Shown here: piece by piece, positions 46,913 through 54,651 of the stretch
Numbering within the stretch: position 1 is the stretch's first letter
How the letters are laid out: the number at the start of each line of letters is the position of its first letter
The notes under the pieces: model-generated
The model's input: the letters and a program-made list of their open reading frames with translations, nothing else
What the model was told of the DNA's origin: nothing
Databases searched by the model: none
Source: Bacteroidaceae bacterium
GTDB lineage: Bacteria; Bacteroidota; Bacteroidia; Bacteroidales; Bacteroidaceae
Direction: 5' to 3'
DNA length: 64,000 bases
Assembly: GCA_017379075.1 (NCBI GenBank)
Contig: JAFNXL010000041.1
Coordinates: 83,340-147,339 of the forward strand
Made by a program: the position numbers and the translations under genes

Positions 46913-46920
46913 CAAAGTTA
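46913..46920 (-). promoter_or_regulatory. -7 box for rnpB
   Basis: TAACTTTG on the minus strand. Its position places transcription start at about 46907-46909, matching the predicted 5' end of the P1 helix. Confidence 0.6.
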
Positions 46921-47166
46921 CGAAGAAATGTTGAGATACGCACACGTTACACATTACTTTTAGATAGCGGAACGGTATAAAAGCGGAAAAAACGACAAAT
47001 GGGAACCGATTCTGCCCGTGACAAACTGTCTGCAAACAGGAAATGCAACGTAAACGAATGTGAAAAAACAGCCCATGCAATTTTAACAATCGTTAATCTC
47101 TGCCTCTGCACTGTTAAATAAAAGGAAAAAAAGTCAGTTTTGGACTGATAATCCACAAAGTTGCCC

Positions 47167-47174
47167 TATATTTG
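47167..47174 (+). promoter_or_regulatory. Candidate -7 box for degQ
   Basis: TATATTTG about 60 nt upstream of the protease start. A TTTG occurs further upstream (near 47143) but at non-ideal spacing. Confidence 0.45.
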
Positions 47175-47232
47175 CAGTACGATTGACGAGAAAAGATAAA
47201 ATGCAATATTAACAAATAACAAAAATAAGATT

Positions 47233-48714
47233 ATGAAACAGACAACTAAATGGCTTGGTTTGGCCGCATTAATCTTTGCCAGCAGTGCAGTGACTGCAAC
47301 CGTTATCCGTACCCAGACTCCTCCTGCTGACATAGCCGAGGCACCCAAAGCGATGCCCGCTCCCTCAGTTTCCGCGCCCAGCGCACTCGTAGACCTCACC
47401 GCAGCGGCGGAATCTTCTGTAAATGCAGTGGTATATATCAAGGTTACGCAGAACGGAAAGACCCAGCGTGTTCAAGTGCGAGATCCCTTTGCCGAATTCT
47501 TCGGAGAGTTCTTCGGACAGGGACAAATGCCTCCCCAGCAGCGTGAATACAAATCGCCCGACCGTCATGGTGCAGGCAGCGGTGTGATTATCAGTAGCGA
47601 TGGCTATATCGTCACCAACAATCACGTTGTGGGCAATGCAGACGTGATTGATGTTAAGCTCAATGACAATCGCGAGTTCAAGGGCCGTATCATCGGATGC
47701 GATGAGAACACAGACCTTGCCCTGATCAAGATAGAAGGAAAGGATCTTCCCACCATTCCCATCGGCAACAGCGACGAGCTGAAATTAGGTCAGTGGGTAC
47801 TGGCTGTGGGCAATCCCTTCAATCTTACCAGCACCGTAACTGCTGGTGTGGTAAGCGCCAAGGCACGCTCTTTGGGCGCAAACGGTATCGAGAGTTTCAT
47901 CCAGACCGATGCTGCCATCAATTCTGGTAACAGCGGTGGCGCTCTGGTCAACGAACGAGGCGAGCTTGTAGGCATCAATGCCATGATCTACAGCCAGACT
48001 GGAAGTTATAGCGGATACGGATTTGCCATCCCCACCACCATTATGAATAAGGTAGTGGCCGACCTCAAAGCCTATGGCGTGGTGCAGCGTGCGGTATTGG
48101 GCGTGCAGGGAACTGACGTAGGCAACTACATTGATATGGAGAAAGCAAAGGGCAACGAGGTAGACCTCGGAACCGTAAGCGGAGTGTACATTGACCAGGT
48201 TACAGATGGAAGTGCCGCACAGGAAGCCGGCCTCCAGAAGGGCGATGTCATTGTGAAACTGGCCGGAAAGGACACCGACAAGATGAGTCGTCTGCAGGAA
48301 GAGATTGCCCAGCACCGTCCCGGTGACAAGGTTTCGGTAACCTATTTGCGCAACAAGAAGACCCAGAAGACCGACGTGACCTTGCGCAATGCACAGGGTG
48401 GCACCAAGGTGATGGAAGAAGTGGACATGGATGACATGGGCGTGCAGCTGAAACCCCTTGCCGACAAGGACAAGCAACTTTTGCGCATCCCCTACGGACT
48501 GGTGGTGAACAACATCCGTCGCGGAAAACTCCAGGAGGCTGGTGTGGACAAGGGAACCATCTTCATCCAGGTAAACGATGCAAAGCTGAACACCGTTGAA
48601 GACTGGGAAGAGGCTGTAAAGCGTGCCAGCCAGAGCACAGACCGCACATTGTGGATCAAGGCGCTTACCCCAAGCGGACGCAAGGTTAGCTTCGTAATAG
48701 ATTTGAACGAGTAA
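47233..48714 (+). CDS. degQ: Periplasmic serine protease, DegP/DegQ (HtrA) family
   Basis: The 493-residue exported protease/chaperone has a signal segment (WLGLAALIFASSAVTATV). Its trypsin-like domain has the triad His131 (VTNNHVVG), Asp161 (ENTDLALIKI) and Ser234 (NSGNSGGALV). Two PDZ domains follow (GVYIDQVTDGSAAQEAGLQKGDVIVKL, and the C-terminal one around LVVNNIRRGKLQEAGVDKGTIF). It degrades or refolds damaged envelope proteins. A Gln/Pro-rich loop (FFGQGQMPPQQREYKSP) corresponds to the LA loop. It is monocistronic, ending at the terminator near 48771. Confidence 0.95.
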   Translation: MKQTTKWLGLAALIFASSAVTATVIRTQTPPADIAEAPKAMPAPSVSAPSALVDLTAAAESSVNAVVYIKVTQNGKTQRVQVRDPFAEFFGEFFGQGQMPPQQREYKSPDRHGAGSGVIISSDGYIVTNNHVVGNADVIDVKLNDNREFKGRIIGCDENTDLALIKIEGKDLPTIPIGNSDELKLGQWVLAVGNPFNLTSTVTAGVVSAKARSLGANGIESFIQTDAAINSGNSGGALVNERGELVGINAMIYSQTGSYSGYGFAIPTTIMNKVVADLKAYGVVQRAVLGVQGTDVGNYIDMEKAKGNEVDLGTVSGVYIDQVTDGSAAQEAGLQKGDVIVKLAGKDTDKMSRLQEEIAQHRPGDKVSVTYLRNKKTQKTDVTLRNAQGGTKVMEEVDMDDMGVQLKPLADKDKQLLRIPYGLVVNNIRRGKLQEAGVDKGTIFIQVNDAKLNTVEDWEEAVKRASQSTDRTLWIKALTPSGRKVSFVIDLNE

Positions 48715-48770
48715 CTTTTTCATAGTGATATTTCCTTGTGAAAGGAAAAGCTTAAAAATGGTTGATGACG

Positions 48771-48803
48771 AAAGGTGTGCCCAATGTTACGGCACACCTT
48801 TTT
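48771..48803 (+). terminator. Intrinsic terminator of degQ
   Basis: AAAGGTGTGCC (48771-48781) pairs with GGCACACCTTT (48791-48801), continuing into five T residues. Confidence 0.85.
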
Positions 48804-48819
48804 AAGTTCCTGCCATAGA

Positions 48820-48945
48820 TGAATGCTTCACCGCGAACAGAAACTGAAATTTGCGATTGAGCGAGAGCCGCGCCAGACTTGCTAGAGCTGTGCCGAACAG
48901 ACGAACGAGGCAAGAGCAGAGGATGCTGCATACTATGCCTTGTAA
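48820..48945. repeat. Probable dispersed intergenic repeat
   Basis: This stretch has no convincing gene. Its wording (gaaatttgcgattgagcgag, ccagacttgctagagctgtg) resembles a repeat I recall between genes in Bacteroidales genomes, where it produces spurious short open frames on both strands. It occurs once in this window, so the repeat status rests on memory rather than on copies seen here. Confidence 0.3.
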
Positions 48946-49030
48946 TGAGGAGGAAGACAAAGTCAACGTGAGTAAATTGAACAAATTTAAACGAGTTCAG
49001 CATTATAAGAAGTGCTGGGCGGATGCTAAT

Positions 49031-49318
49031 TTACTGCTCTTTTATACGTTGGTCGAACAATTTTGCACTGTCTTCATTGGTATGGACAAGTCTTTCGGAC
49101 AATCGTTTTCGTGTAATAGACATATATGCTCTGCTGACCCCCATCAGATAAATGATGTCTGACAAGTCGCAGTCCAGTTTGGTCAGTACACAAATTTGGT
49201 ATTCTGTTTCGCTGGTCTTTTTCCTTATTCTTGCCATCTCGGGATAGAACTCTTCCACCAAGGGATAGAGTGTATGCCAGTCATCGTATGTAGGATACTC
49301 TTTCCTTTCATGCCCCAT
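49031..49318 (-). pseudogene. C-terminal fragment of a Bacteroidota HTH regulator
   Basis: The 95 residues have the pattern WHTLYPLVEEFYPEMARI, then SETEYQICVLTKLDCDLSDI and IYLMGVSRAYMSITRKRL. This is the linker and helix-turn-helix tail that ends large TPR- or sensor-linked regulators of Bacteroidales. Such proteins normally have several hundred residues before this point. Here a TAG lies six codons upstream, followed by a low-complexity TGAGTAGTGAGTAATGAG stretch. It is best read as a remnant. A -7-like TAATTTTG lies about 180 nt upstream (49507-49500). Confidence 0.5.
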
Positions 49319-49580
49319 TTCAAGGATTCGTTTTACCTACCCTCTCATTGCTCACGGCTCATTACTCACTACTCAGAAAATCCGCGTTATTCGCGTGCCA
49401 TCCTTCACATTTGTAAAAAACATGATAAGGTTTTTTGGGGGCGAAGGAATAAAATGCGGAAATGTTCAACCTTCTTATAATTAAGCGGATGCGAATCTGC
49501 AAAATTACCCTCTAAAACACACGAATACAGACTTAAGTGTTATTTTTGCCGATTTTGGTGTAAAATATCTTTCGGTATAT

Positions 49581-51773
49581 CTATTCGTGTGTTGTGATAA
49601 TCAGTTCCTTGCCTTTCTTCAACTCATCGTGGGAGATGAAATATCCATCTACGGGCTTTCCGTCGTATGTGATGCTGGAAAGTTTACGACCAGAACCTTT
49701 CTTGGTAATGGTAAATGTGGCATCTCTCATGGAGAATTCCACCTTGTCAAACACGGGTACGGTAACGATATACTCGGCATCGGCAGGAGAGAAGGAGTAG
49801 AGTCCCATAGCATTCATCACATACCATGCTGAGAGGCTACCCTCGTCGTCCATGCCGGCATAGGCAAGACCTTCCTTGCCCATGGCATAGTAATCGTTCA
49901 TGATGACGTCAATCTTCTCCTGAGTTTTCTCGGGCTTACCCACAAAGTAATAGTAGTATGAGATGCCTTGCGAGGGCTGGTTGCCCACGCAGTACATTCC
50001 GTACCATCCGGTCATGTTGTCGGCTTCGTAACCACCGAAAGGCGTGCTGAAAACGGCGTCAAGCTTGGCTTCAAAATCCGCCTTGCTGGGGTAAAGGGCA
50101 ATCAGACCTTCGGGGTCCTGGGGAGCAAAGAAGGTAGACATCCATCCGTTTGATTCGCGATACATGTAGACATAATAGGGGATACCCGGATCATAGGGCG
50201 TTACCCATGAACCGTCTTCCCATCTTGCACGCAAGAATCCCGTGCTCTTGTCAAAGAGGTTGCGGTAGTTCTTAGAACGTTCCATCAGCAGCTGGTAGTT
50301 TTCCTTGTCGCCCAATGCGTTTGCCATCTGGGCGACGGCATAGTCGCTATAGGCGTACTCTACGGTTTTCTGCACCGAAGCCTTGGCCTCGTTCTCCTCT
50401 GTCTTTACGGTTGGGTTGGCTACGCGGTTCTCTGCCACCCACCCCTGACGGCGGTATTCGTCTCCGTATTTGCGGCCACCACGCTTGCCGTTTACCCATG
50501 AGCGGGTGGCATTGTTCAGTGCATATTGATAAGCCTTGTTCACGTCATAGTCGCGTATGCCACGCATATAGCTGCCGGTGATGAATGCCGGGCAGAAGTC
50601 GCCGTGGAATCCGCTGTGTAGGAAACCCGAGCGGTCGGCACGCTGTATGTCGCTACGGATGACGTTGGCAATCAGGTCCGGTTCAAGCATCTGCAGTATC
50701 ACCAACTTGTTGGCATAGGTGTCCCAATAATTGTTGCTGGAGTAGAGCGTTTCATGCGACTCCACATCCGCATCGCTACGCAGGTTCGGGTTCTGCATCA
50801 CGCGGTATAGACCGCTGTAGAAGAGGCTCTTCTGCAATTCCGTCCCGCCGGTTACCTTAATCTTTGAAAGTGCTTCCTCCCATGTCTGGTCGGCATTGGC
50901 ACGCACTTCGTCAAAAGTCTTGCCCAAGATTTCCTTCTCAAGGTTCAGCTTGGCTTTTTCGCAGCTGGTGTAGGAGAAACCCATTTGCAGTTCCAAAACC
51001 TTGTCACCGTCTGCGAAATCAATCAGCGTAAACGTTTCACGGGCGTTCTTTACGGTGCGTGTGCCGCTGATGCCCTGGTTGGCTATGGCATAGAAGAACA
51101 TGCCGTTCTGCGAACCTTTGAATGTCCTTTCGTCCACCTGCTCAAATGTCCATTTCGCATTTCCAGGACGTACGCTGTTTGTTCGGGAGAGGTTCATCAT
51201 GATGTGCTTGTCCTTTCCGTTCTTGAAGGTGTGGCGGTGGTGTGCGCTGCGGAAGTTGACGGTCAGTTCCGATGCCACCTTGTAGCGGTTCAGATACACC
51301 TTATAATAACCGGCCTGAGCCGTTTCGTTCTTGTGGCTGTATGCCGAGGAATAGTCGTCAGGGTTGAACTCGCCCCAAACGGGAAGGGTGGGGAAGTGCC
51401 CCTGTCCCCAGTGCCCGTGGCTGGTATGGAAGAAACCGTAGATGGTGGGATCCTCATACTGATACCCTGTGCCCGATCCCCAACAGGTTACAGGCGAGGC
51501 CTGCACCATACCATGCGGCATGGCCGCTCCAGGATAGGTCTCTCCGCCCCACGCCCTTGTCTTGCCTTTGGCGGGACGCCTGCCTTCTTCGGTCAGCACA
51601 GTACGGTAAATGGGATTCTCGCTCATCTCGTATCCCAAGTCCTTCTTGTCCCATAGCGTGGTGGTACCAAACAACGGATTCACATATTTTGTCACATCGC
51701 CGGCCCAAGCCACACTGCTTGCAGATACAATGAGCATCCCGGCCGCAATAGTCTTCATTAGGTGTCTTTTCAT
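49581..51773 (-). CDS. GH92 family alpha-mannosidase
   Basis: The 730-residue exported enzyme (signal MKTIAAGMLIVSASSVAWA) has GH92 hallmarks. These are an N-terminal beta domain starting TKYVNPLFGT with YPGAAMPHGMVQASPV and FFHTSHGHWGQG. A helical toroid follows with YSGLYRVMQNPNL, NYWDTYANKLVILQMLEP, GFHGDFCPAFITGSYMRG, and the catalytic-end motif GMDDEGSLSAWYVMNAMGLY. GH92 enzymes are Ca-dependent exo-alpha-mannosidases acting on N-glycans or mannans; linkage cannot be read from sequence. It is the last gene of the minus-strand unit. An 11-bp inverted repeat (49517-49527 with 49582-49592) could form a weak terminator. Confidence 0.92.
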   Translation of the reverse strand: MKRHLMKTIAAGMLIVSASSVAWAGDVTKYVNPLFGTTTLWDKKDLGYEMSENPIYRTVLTEEGRRPAKGKTRAWGGETYPGAAMPHGMVQASPVTCWGSGTGYQYEDPTIYGFFHTSHGHWGQGHFPTLPVWGEFNPDDYSSAYSHKNETAQAGYYKVYLNRYKVASELTVNFRSAHHRHTFKNGKDKHIMMNLSRTNSVRPGNAKWTFEQVDERTFKGSQNGMFFYAIANQGISGTRTVKNARETFTLIDFADGDKVLELQMGFSYTSCEKAKLNLEKEILGKTFDEVRANADQTWEEALSKIKVTGGTELQKSLFYSGLYRVMQNPNLRSDADVESHETLYSSNNYWDTYANKLVILQMLEPDLIANVIRSDIQRADRSGFLHSGFHGDFCPAFITGSYMRGIRDYDVNKAYQYALNNATRSWVNGKRGGRKYGDEYRRQGWVAENRVANPTVKTEENEAKASVQKTVEYAYSDYAVAQMANALGDKENYQLLMERSKNYRNLFDKSTGFLRARWEDGSWVTPYDPGIPYYVYMYRESNGWMSTFFAPQDPEGLIALYPSKADFEAKLDAVFSTPFGGYEADNMTGWYGMYCVGNQPSQGISYYYYFVGKPEKTQEKIDVIMNDYYAMGKEGLAYAGMDDEGSLSAWYVMNAMGLYSFSPADAEYIVTVPVFDKVEFSMRDATFTITKKGSGRKLSSITYDGKPVDGYFISHDELKKGKELIITTHE

Positions 51774-51802
51774 TTTATTTTTCTTCTATGTTATTATTTC
51801 GG

Positions 51803-52792
51803 TTATTTGAGTATGTCATTGATAATCATGCACTCTTCCTCGCTGAAGTGGACACTTTTCATGGCCGCCAGATTTTGATGAAGCTGTTCGGGAGAACTTG
51901 CGCCGATGAGGACGCTTGTGATGCCTGGATGATGCAGAATCCAGCTTAGCGCCATTGCCGAAAGCGATTCGCCCCGTTGCGCGGCCAGATGGTTGAGCCT
52001 GCGGATGCGGTCAAGCACTTGTGGGGTAAGCATATCGGCATGCAGGAATCTCGGGTCGTGCGCCATTCGGCTGTCAGACGGTATGCCGTCCAGATAACGG
52101 TTGGTGAGCAGACCCTGTGCCAGAGGCGAGAAACTGATAAAGCCTACACCATTTTCGGTGGCGGCATCAAGGATTCCCTCGTTCTTGGGCGATTGGTCAA
52201 ACAAGTTGAAGCGTCCCTGATAGATAAGGCCGGGAACATCATGGTTTCGCAGGTATTCGTATCCCTTTTGTGATGCCTCCAGAGGCCATCTGGACAGGCC
52301 GACATAGAGTGCCTTTCCGCTTCGGACAATGTCCACCAATGTCTGAAGGGTCTCTTCCAATGGCGTGTTGGGGTCGTAGCGGTGACAATAGAATAAGTCC
52401 ACATAGTCCAGTTGCAGGCGCTTTAGACTCTGATCGAGACTGGCCATCAGGTGTTTCCGCGAAGCCCATGAACCATAAGGCCCCTCCCACATATCGTAGG
52501 CGGCTTTGGTGGAGATGAACAACTCGTCTCTGTACGGTGCGAAGTCATCATGCAGGAATTTGCCGAGCCGGCTTTCTGCGGCACCAGGTTCCGGGCCGTA
52601 ATTGTTGGCAAGGTCAAAATGCGTGATGCCCGCATCAAAGGCAGCCCTAACGATGGCACGACTTTGTGCCTCAGGGGTGACATTGCCGAAGTTGTGCCAA
52701 AAGCCCAAAGACAAGGCCGGGAGCAATACGCCCGACTGTCCGCATCGGCGGTATGTCATATCGTTGTAACGATTGGGGTTCGCTGAATACAT
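51803..52792 (-). CDS. Aldo/keto reductase, YghZ-like
   Basis: The 329-residue NADPH-dependent (beta/alpha)8 oxidoreductase has the tetrad segments FDLANNYGPEPGAAESRLG (Asp, Tyr), ELFISTKAAYDMW (Lys) and YVDLFYCHRYDPNTPLEETL (His). The C-terminal coenzyme site is SVLIGASSPEQLHQNL. It resembles E. coli YghZ (glyceraldehyde-3-phosphate/methylglyoxal reductase) and Kv-beta-like members. There is no signal peptide, so it is cytoplasmic. It lies 6 nt after the lactonase gene and 29 nt before GH92. Confidence 0.92.
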   Translation of the reverse strand: MYSANPNRYNDMTYRRCGQSGVLLPALSLGFWHNFGNVTPEAQSRAIVRAAFDAGITHFDLANNYGPEPGAAESRLGKFLHDDFAPYRDELFISTKAAYDMWEGPYGSWASRKHLMASLDQSLKRLQLDYVDLFYCHRYDPNTPLEETLQTLVDIVRSGKALYVGLSRWPLEASQKGYEYLRNHDVPGLIYQGRFNLFDQSPKNEGILDAATENGVGFISFSPLAQGLLTNRYLDGIPSDSRMAHDPRFLHADMLTPQVLDRIRRLNHLAAQRGESLSAMALSWILHHPGITSVLIGASSPEQLHQNLAAMKSVHFSEEECMIINDILK

Positions 52793-52798
52793 ATTTCG

Positions 52799-53950
52799 TT
52801 AATTATGAGAGGGGTTATCCGTCAAGAAACATAGGCAGACCGGTTGGACCATGTTGATGCGTTTTCCGGTGTCGGAGAGTATTCCGGTTTTGGTGTCGCG
52901 GCGGTAGATTTCTATCACATTGTTGTCCTTGCAGGCCACAAGAATGTAACGTCCGTTTGGCGTGAGGGCAAAGTTGCGGGGATGCAGGCCTGTGGGCTGA
53001 TAGCCAACGCGCTCCAGCGTGCCGTCCTCGGGATGTATCTTCATGATGCTCAGCCCGTCTCCTTTCAGACGGTGCGAGGCATAAAGGAACCGGCCGTCGG
53101 GCGAACAATGGATGTCGGCACTTCCTCCGGCGTGCAGGCTGTCCGCCAAAACCGTTTGCATGACATCCCATTTGCCCTCCTTATGCGCAAGAACATAGAC
53201 TTCGCCCGACAGTTCACCCAGCAAATAGGCTCGGTGTCCCTTGGGATGAAAACACAAATGTCGTGGACCGGCTCCGGCCTTGATGTGGATGTCTGTGAGC
53301 GATTGGATGCGGATGGAATCCTTGTTGCCGGTCAAGGGGAATGTGTGGATGCGGTCTGTGCCCAGATCATTTGCCAGCAGCGTGCTGCCGTCGGGCGTGA
53401 AGTAGACGGCATGCAGATAAGGTTTGTCCTGTCTGGAGGCCACTATGCTCTTGCCGGTAAAGGGAATTGCTCGTCCTTCGCCTATCTTTCCTTCGGCAGT
53501 CAGGGGAAATTCCGATATGCTGCCACCCATATAGTTGGCCGTATAGAGAAAGTTCTCGGACGGCGAAAGGGCAATGTGGCAAGGAGCGCTTCCGTGCGTG
53601 GGACTGCTGCTTGTCAGTGCAAGGGTGGCGTCCTCTGCGCGGAATGCAAGGCTGTGCGCTGTGGCTTCCGCACCGCCGGTCTCTGAAACGGCATAGATTC
53701 TGTCCCCATTTTTGCTGGCGCAAAGGAACGAGGGGTTTGCAATGCCGGCATGACCGCTCTTATAGGTGGACTCGCCTGTGTTTTGGTTGAAAGAGAACAC
53801 CTTGATGCCCTCGTCTTGCTTCTTGCTGTAACTGCCTACAACAAGAAAAACGGAGTCCTTCCCGTTGAGTGAGGACAATGATTTATGACTGTGATTACAG
53901 TTGCAAAGCAGGGTGGCAAGCATACATAATAATATATAATGTGGGCGCAT
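52799..53950 (-). CDS. Lactonase family seven-bladed propeller (6-phosphogluconolactonase type), exported
   Basis: The 383-residue protein has an N-terminal hydrophobic signal rich in Cys (LLCMLATLLCNCNHS), probably a lipoprotein. A Pgl/lactonase beta-propeller follows, with VGSYSKKQDEGIKVFSF, HGSAPCHIALSPSENFLYTANYMGG, AGAGPRHLCFHPKGHRAYLLGELSG, SADIHCSPDGRFLYASHR and HPRNFALTPNGRYILVACKDNN. Cytoplasmic family members hydrolyse 6-phosphogluconolactone; an exported form probably acts on a sugar lactone outside the inner membrane. It is the first gene of the minus-strand sugar unit. Confidence 0.88.
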   Translation of the reverse strand: MRPHYILLCMLATLLCNCNHSHKSLSSLNGKDSVFLVVGSYSKKQDEGIKVFSFNQNTGESTYKSGHAGIANPSFLCASKNGDRIYAVSETGGAEATAHSLAFRAEDATLALTSSSPTHGSAPCHIALSPSENFLYTANYMGGSISEFPLTAEGKIGEGRAIPFTGKSIVASRQDKPYLHAVYFTPDGSTLLANDLGTDRIHTFPLTGNKDSIRIQSLTDIHIKAGAGPRHLCFHPKGHRAYLLGELSGEVYVLAHKEGKWDVMQTVLADSLHAGGSADIHCSPDGRFLYASHRLKGDGLSIMKIHPEDGTLERVGYQPTGLHPRNFALTPNGRYILVACKDNNVIEIYRRDTKTGILSDTGKRINMVQPVCLCFLTDNPSHN

Positions 53951-53977
53951 AGCACTTTTTTTTATTTATGAATGGTG

Positions 53978-53985
53978 CAAAAATA
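53978..53985 (-). promoter_or_regulatory. -7 box of the minus-strand sugar unit
   Basis: TATTTTTG on the minus strand, 27 nt upstream of the lactonase start and interleaved with the divergent plus-strand promoter. Confidence 0.5.
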
Positions 53986-53994
53986 AGAAAAAAA

Positions 53995-54025
53995 TTGCAC
54001 GTTAAAGAGATATTCCTTAAATTTG
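53995..54025 (+). promoter_or_regulatory. Promoter of the plus-strand sugar unit
   Basis: TTG (53995-53997), 20-nt spacer, TAAATTTG (54018-54025). The first start codon follows at 54052. Its -33 element lies within 10 nt of the divergent -7 box. Confidence 0.7.
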
Positions 54026-54051
54026 TCTGACAAAACATAAAAATAATTGAA

Positions 54052-54612
54052 ATGAAAAGACTTTTTAAACGTACATCTGTGATTTTGGCTGCAATTGTTT
54101 CCCTGTCAGCCGCTTTGGTTTCTTGTGACGGTGCTGCATGGGCAGAAATCCTGTTGCCTGTGATTTCTGAATTACTGAAACCCACAAATGGTTATCAAAA
54201 TACCATACAGTTCTCAGGTACAGCAAACATGGAAATGTACAACTACAACACCAGCAACAACACCTATGACAAGGATTCACGCCAGACGGCAAAGGTCTCT
54301 ACCGTGGCATCTATTTCATACAACGACAGCATCTGCCAGATACAGATGACCGACCTCAGCGTGGGCACACAAAAGGTGAGCAATGTGGACTTCGTTACCT
54401 ATTTCGAGTCTACCACCAACACCATCAGCCCCAATGAAGACTATCTGACCGGCGGAATCTGCACCTTCAATGGAACGGCCAACACGGCACTGGACGCGGC
54501 ATGCTTCAGCGGTAAGATTACCAACCAGAATCTGAATCTGACCACCATCTACTTTACCATTGGCAACAAGCTCTTCAAGGGCACGTTCCAGGGTACACAG
54601 ATGCAGCAATAA
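54052..54612 (+). CDS. Small beta-rich lipoprotein of unknown function
   Basis: The 186-residue product has a clear lipobox (ALVSC, Cys25). The rest is Thr/Asn-rich, strand-forming sequence (TIQFSGTANMEMYNYNTSNN, SICQIQMTDLSVGTQ, GICTFNGTANTALDAACFSG, LTTIYFTIGNKLFKGTFQG). It suggests a single beta-sandwich or calycin-like barrel. I do not recognise a family. It is first in the plus-strand glycosidase unit, 39 nt before the GH43 gene, so it may be a surface sugar-binding accessory; that is inference. Confidence 0.65.
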   Translation: MKRLFKRTSVILAAIVSLSAALVSCDGAAWAEILLPVISELLKPTNGYQNTIQFSGTANMEMYNYNTSNNTYDKDSRQTAKVSTVASISYNDSICQIQMTDLSVGTQKVSNVDFVTYFESTTNTISPNEDYLTGGICTFNGTANTALDAACFSGKITNQNLNLTTIYFTIGNKLFKGTFQGTQMQQ

Positions 54613-54651
54613 CGACTCCCCCTTTAACCCCCTAAAAATTTTTTCCTCCCG

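Noticed and set aside
46826-47089. Short open frame overlapping the start of rnpB on the minus strand
   Set aside because: It spans conserved RNase P RNA sequence and the rnpB promoter, and the translation has no coding features.
48851-49162. Plus-strand open frame of 103 codons between degQ and GH92
   Set aside because: It crosses the repeat-like block and runs antisense into the HTH fragment. Its composition is not protein-like.
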